The notes under the pieces are model-generated. The model had not been told where the DNA came from. It saw nothing but the letters and a program-made list of their open reading frames with translations, and made no database searches. This document shows, piece after piece, positions 60,379 to 64,000 of a stretch of 64,000 bases of DNA (the first letter of the stretch is position 1; each line of letters opens with the position of its first letter). The stretch covers positions 2,356,001 through 2,420,000 of the forward strand of contig NZ_JAANOU010000001.1 of NCBI RefSeq assembly GCF_011758765.1. Reading direction: 5' to 3'. A program made the translations under genes and the position numbers. The DNA is from Amycolatopsis viridis (lineage in GTDB: Bacteria; Actinomycetota; Actinomycetes; Mycobacteriales; Pseudonocardiaceae).

Positions 60379-63300
60379 GTGTTCAGTCGTGTCGCGATCG
60401 TCAACCGGGGAGAGGCCGCGATGCGCCTCATCCACGCCGTCGGTGAGCTCAACGCGGAGGGCGGGCCGCGCATCGAGACCGTGGCCCTCTACACCGACGC
60501 GGACCGCACCGCCACCTTCGTGCGGGAAGCCGACCTCGCCTACGACCTGGGTCCCGCGTCGGCCCGCCCGTACCTCGACCTGGCCGTCCTGGAACGCGCG
60601 CTGATCGAGACCGGGGCGGACGCGGCCTGGGTCGGCTGGGGTTTCGTCGCCGAGGACCCCGCCTTCGCCGAGCTGTGCGAGAAGATCGGCGTCACCTTCG
60701 TCGGACCCGGACCGGAGGCGATGCGCAAGCTGGGGGACAAGATCGGCGCCAAGCTGATCGCCGAAGAGGTCGGCGTGCCGGTCGCGCCGTGGAGCCGCGG
60801 CCCGGTCGAGGACCTCGACGCGGCCCTGCGCGCGGCCGAGCGGATCGGCTACCCGCTGATGCTCAAGGCCACCGCGGGCGGCGGCGGGCGCGGCATCCGC
60901 GTCATCAACAACGCGGACGAGCTGCGCGACGCCTACGAGCGCACCAGCCAGGAAGCCGCACGCGCGTTCGGCAGCGGCGTGGTGTTCCTGGAGCGCCTGG
61001 TCACCGGCGCGCGGCACGTCGAGGTCCAGGTCATCGCCGACGGGCAGGGCACCGCGTGGGCGCTCGGCGTGCGCGACTGCTCCGTGCAGCGCCGCAACCA
61101 GAAGATCATCGAGGAGTCCGCCTCGCCCGTGCTGGCGCCGGAGCAGGTGGCCGAGCTCAAGTCCGCCGCGGAACGGCTCGCCGTGGCCGTGGGCTACCGC
61201 GGCGCCGCGACCGTCGAGTTCCTCTACCACCCGGTGGAGAAGATGTTCGCCTTCCTCGAGGTGAACACCCGCCTGCAGGTCGAGCACCCGATCACCGAGT
61301 CGACCACCGGCATGGACCTGGTGAAGGCCCAGCTGCACGTCGCCGCGGGCGGCCGGCTCGAGGGCACCCCGCCGGCGGAGCTGGGCCACGCCATCGAGGC
61401 CCGGCTCAACGCCGAGGACCCCGACCGCGACTTCGCGCCCGCCCCCGGCCGCATCGCGTTGCTCGACCTCCCGGCCGGCCCGGGCATCCGCGTCGACACC
61501 GGGGTCAGCGAGGGCGACTCGATCCCGGCCGACTTCGACTCGATGATCGCCAAGATCATCGCCTACGGCCGCGACCGCGACGAGGCGTTGTCCCGCCTGC
61601 GGCGCGCGATGCGCGAGACCACCGTCCTCATCGAGGGCGGCACCACCAACAAGAGCTTCGTCCTCGACCTGCTCGACCAGCCCGAGGTGATCGACGGCAC
61701 CGCCGACACCGGCTGGATCGACCGGGTCCGCGGGCAGGGCCGCCTGGTCTCGCACGCCCACTCCGGTGTCGCCCTGGCCACCGCCGCGATCGCGGCCTAC
61801 CGGGACGAGAAGCAGGTCGAGCTGCAACGGCTGCTCTCCACCGCGCACGGTGGCCGCCCGCAGGTGCAGCACGAGGTCGGCCGCCCGATCGACCTCAAGC
61901 TGCGCGGCGCGGGCTACCGGCTCACCGTCGCCGAGACCGGGCCGGGCCGCTACCGCATCGGGTTCCTCACCGGCGACGACGTGGAGACGGTCGACGCCGA
62001 GCTGGAACGGTTCGACGACCACACCGGCCAGATCCACCTCAACGGCCGCCGCTTCCGCCTGGTCACCGGCACCCACGGCCCGATCCACCTGGTCGAGGTC
62101 GACGGGGTGACCCACCGGATCAGCCGCGACGAGGGCGGCGTGGTCCGCTCGCCGGCCCCGGCGCTGGTGGTCGCGACCCCGCTCGCCGTGGGCGACGAGG
62201 TCGAGGCCGGCGCCCCGGTGCTGGTGCTGGAGAGCATGAAGATGGAGACCGTCCTGCGCGCGCCGTTCCGGGCGTTACTCAAGGAGTCGATGGTCTCCGT
62301 GGGCAGCCAGGTGGAGACCGGGGCGGCGCTGCTGCGCCTGGAACCGCTCGCCGACGACGCCGCCGAGGCCGCCCCCGAGACGGCCGGGGCCGACCTGGAC
62401 CTGCCGTCCGAACCGGACGGTCTCTCGGCCGCGCAGCGCGCCGAACGCGGGCTGGCCGATCTGCGCAGCATGCTGCTCGGGTTCGACGTCGACCCGCGCG
62501 ACGGCGGCCGCACCCTCGCCCGCTACCTGGCCGCGCGGGCCGAGCTGCCGCAGCGTCCGCTGGAGGCCGAAACCGGCCTGCTGGAGGTCTTCGCCGACCT
62601 GTCCGAGCTGTCCCGCAACAAGCCGGAGGGCGAGGAGACCAAGGCCGAGACGCGGGTGCACAGCCCGCGCGAGCACTTCCACACCTACCTGCAGAGCCTC
62701 GACGCCGAGCGCGCCGGGCTGTCGGAAACCTTCCAGGGCCGGCTGACCCGCGTGCTCGGTCACTACGGGGTGGACAGCCTGGACCGCACGCCGGAGCTGG
62801 AGGAGGCGGTCTTCCGGATCTTCCTCGCCCAGCAGCGCGCGGCGTCCGACGTCGCCGTGATCACCGCCCTGTTGCAGCAGTGGCTCACCGAGGCGCCGCC
62901 GCACAACGGTCTGCGCCAGACCGTGGGCCAGGCGCTGGAGCACCTGATCCGCGCCACGCAGCTGCGCTTCCCGGTGGTCGGCGACCTCGCCCGGAGCCTG
63001 GTGTTCCGCTGGTTCGCCCAGCCGCTGCTGCGCCGTACCCGCGCCGAGGTCTACACCCGGGTCCGCCGCCACCTGAGCTACCTGGACGCCAACCCGGACG
63101 CGCCGGACCGCGACGAGCGCATCGCCGAGATGGTCGCCAGCCCCGAGCCGCTGGTGCGGCTGCTCGGCCAGCGCATCGGCCGCCCGGGTGCCGATCCCGG
63201 CCCGCTGCTGGAGGTGCTGAGCCGTCGCTACTACCGCGAGCACGGCGTGACGCGCGTGGAGACCGGCACCGCCGGCGGGCGCGCGTTCGTCACCGCCGGC

Positions 63301-64000
63301 TACGACCTGGACGGTCAGCGGCAGCTGCTGATCGCCACCGTTGCGGACTTCACCGAGCTGGCCGACGCGGTCCGCACGATCGTCGAGATCGCCGGCAAGA
63401 CCGAGCCGGGCGCCCTGGTCGCCGACATCTACCTGACCTGGACCGGTCAGCCCGCCGAGGCCGACCTGATGGCGGCCGAGCTGCGCGAGGTGCTGTCCGC
63501 GGTGGCGCTGCCGGGCAACCTGCGCCGCGTCACCACCACGGTCGCCGGGCGCAGCGGATCGGCGATGCACCACCACTTCACGTTCCGGCCGTCGTCGGCG
63601 GGCCTGACCGAGGACCGGCTGATCCGCGGTCTGCACCCGCTCATCGGGCAGCGGCTCCAGCTGCGCCGCCTGCGCAACTTCGACCTCACCCGGCTGCCCT
63701 CCGCCGACGAGGACGTCTACCTGCTGCGCTGCGTCGCGCCGAAGAACCCGTCCGACGAACGGCTGGTCGCGATGGCCCAGGTGCGCGACCTGACCCCGCT
63801 GCGCGACGACGAGGGCCGCATCCTCGCACTGCCCGCGGTGGAGGGCGCGCTCGGCGCGTGCCTGGACGCGATCCGCAAGGTGCAGGCCCAGCGGCCGGCG
63901 AAGAAGCGGCTCGACACCAACCGGATCTTCCTCTACGTGTGGCCGCCGAGCGACCTCTCGCCGGAGGACCTGAACACGGTCGCGCAGCGCGTGGTGCCGA
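60379..64000 (+). CDS. Single-chain fused acyl-CoA carboxylase, N-terminal two thirds
   Basis: An open frame of 1,207 residues that runs off the right edge. Biotin carboxylase ~1-450: VAIVNRGEAAMRLIHAV, MLKATAGGGGRGIRVIN (ATP-grasp loop), VNTRLQVEHPITE. A BT-like linker (~465-550, RPIDLKLRGAGYRLTVAETG) leads to the biotinyl domain with Lys621 in LESMKMETV. Residues ~690-1207 match the central region of eukaryote-style ACC. The carboxyltransferase part lies beyond the window. Start GTG 60379 (GAGG nine bases upstream); GTG 60364 is possible. Such giant proteins in actinomycetes are usually labelled fused acetyl/propionyl-CoA carboxylase; the true acyl-CoA is not known from sequence. Confidence 0.9.
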   Translation, partial: MFSRVAIVNRGEAAMRLIHAVGELNAEGGPRIETVALYTDADRTATFVREADLAYDLGPASARPYLDLAVLERALIETGADAAWVGWGFVAEDPAFAELCEKIGVTFVGPGPEAMRKLGDKIGAKLIAEEVGVPVAPWSRGPVEDLDAALRAAERIGYPLMLKATAGGGGRGIRVINNADELRDAYERTSQEAARAFGSGVVFLERLVTGARHVEVQVIADGQGTAWALGVRDCSVQRRNQKIIEESASPVLAPEQVAELKSAAERLAVAVGYRGAATVEFLYHPVEKMFAFLEVNTRLQVEHPITESTTGMDLVKAQLHVAAGGRLEGTPPAELGHAIEARLNAEDPDRDFAPAPGRIALLDLPAGPGIRVDTGVSEGDSIPADFDSMIAKIIAYGRDRDEALSRLRRAMRETTVLIEGGTTNKSFVLDLLDQPEVIDGTADTGWIDRVRGQGRLVSHAHSGVALATAAIAAYRDEKQVELQRLLSTAHGGRPQVQHEVGRPIDLKLRGAGYRLTVAETGPGRYRIGFLTGDDVETVDAELERFDDHTGQIHLNGRRFRLVTGTHGPIHLVEVDGVTHRISRDEGGVVRSPAPALVVATPLAVGDEVEAGAPVLVLESMKMETVLRAPFRALLKESMVSVGSQVETGAALLRLEPLADDAAEAAPETAGADLDLPSEPDGLSAAQRAERGLADLRSMLLGFDVDPRDGGRTLARYLAARAELPQRPLEAETGLLEVFADLSELSRNKPEGEETKAETRVHSPREHFHTYLQSLDAERAGLSETFQGRLTRVLGHYGVDSLDRTPELEEAVFRIFLAQQRAASDVAVITALLQQWLTEAPPHNGLRQTVGQALEHLIRATQLRFPVVGDLARSLVFRWFAQPLLRRTRAEVYTRVRRHLSYLDANPDAPDRDERIAEMVASPEPLVRLLGQRIGRPGADPGPLLEVLSRRYYREHGVTRVETGTAGGRAFVTAGYDLDGQRQLLIATVADFTELADAVRTIVEIAGKTEPGALVADIYLTWTGQPAEADLMAAELREVLSAVALPGNLRRVTTTVAGRSGSAMHHHFTFRPSSAGLTEDRLIRGLHPLIGQRLQLRRLRNFDLTRLPSADEDVYLLRCVAPKNPSDERLVAMAQVRDLTPLRDDEGRILALPAVEGALGACLDAIRKVQAQRPAKKRLDTNRIFLYVWPPSDLSPEDLNTVAQRVVP

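Overview
The window is about 64 kb of very GC-rich DNA with strong third-position GC bias, frequent GTG and TTG starts, short GGAGG-type ribosome sites and many 1-4 base overlaps between co-directional genes. Families such as ANTAR, DUF574 methyltransferases, MEDS anti-sigma kinases, SpoIIE phosphatases, ECF42/DGPF pairs, EspR-like XRE proteins and a giant fused acyl-CoA carboxylase point to a filamentous actinobacterium. The Pseudonocardiaceae (Amycolatopsis-like) fit best, but that placement is inference from gene content. I saw no rRNA, tRNA, CRISPR array, prophage or insertion sequence. It reads as ordinary chromosome rich in accessory and regulatory loci.

Layout. 1-5.9 kb: end of an S9 peptidase, a small secreted protein, a GAF-ANTAR regulator, trpF, an ECF42-type sigma factor with its DGPF partner, three small PII-like or membrane proteins, and a short-chain dehydrogenase broken by a 14-bp duplication and a 1-base loss. 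5.9-10.4 kb: a polar amino-acid ABC transporter operon ending in an unusual fusion of a PLP aminotransferase to a YheO/DauR-type repressor, with two matched palindromes over its promoter. 10.4-14 kb: polysaccharide deacetylase, DNA polymerase IV, a MerR-thioredoxin pair and an NTF2-like protein. 14.3-17.4 kb: a two-component pair whose response regulator is fused to a thioredoxin-reductase-like flavoprotein without the redox cysteines; the kinase carries a cyclic-nucleotide-binding-like domain. 17.6-20.3 kb: partner-switching stress genes (RsbW-like kinase, GAF-SpoIIE-ATPase protein).

20.4-27.3 kb: a three-subunit molybdenum hydroxylase (CO-dehydrogenase-like form II), an RraA-like protein, and a YedY-like molybdenum oxidoreductase with flavin reductase and zinc-ribbon protein. 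27.4-37.9 kb: CGNR regulator, methyltransferase, TauE-type exporter, lipoprotein, MoxR/CoxE pair, MEDS sensor, TetR with a divergent FAD monooxygenase. 38-43 kb: M20 peptidase, DUF574 methyltransferase, IclR and dihydroxyacetone kinase subunits. 43-45.5 kb: two MpaB-like oxygenases around a TetR. 45.5-50.4 kb: XRE/ImmA-like/membrane-protein operon behind a symmetric divergent control region, a probable terminator-ended small RNA, and an oxidoreductase/ROK sugar pair. 50.5-53.2 kb: cold-shock protein, coupled small protein and fatty acid desaturase, with a divergent hopanoid-type glycosyltransferase. 53.5-59.5 kb: FMN reductase, then a four-gene acyl-CoA catabolic operon under a divergent LysR. 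59.6-64 kb: a GNAT acetyltransferase and the first two thirds or so of a fused acyl-CoA carboxylase.

The strongest candidates for undescribed biology are the aminotransferase-repressor fusion operon, the response-regulator flavoprotein with its cNMP-type kinase, and the XRE/ImmA-like locus whose two start sites are each followed by nearly the same 16-bp palindrome. Coordinates rest on visible ribosome sites and overlaps. No homology search could be run, so family names come from recognised motifs.
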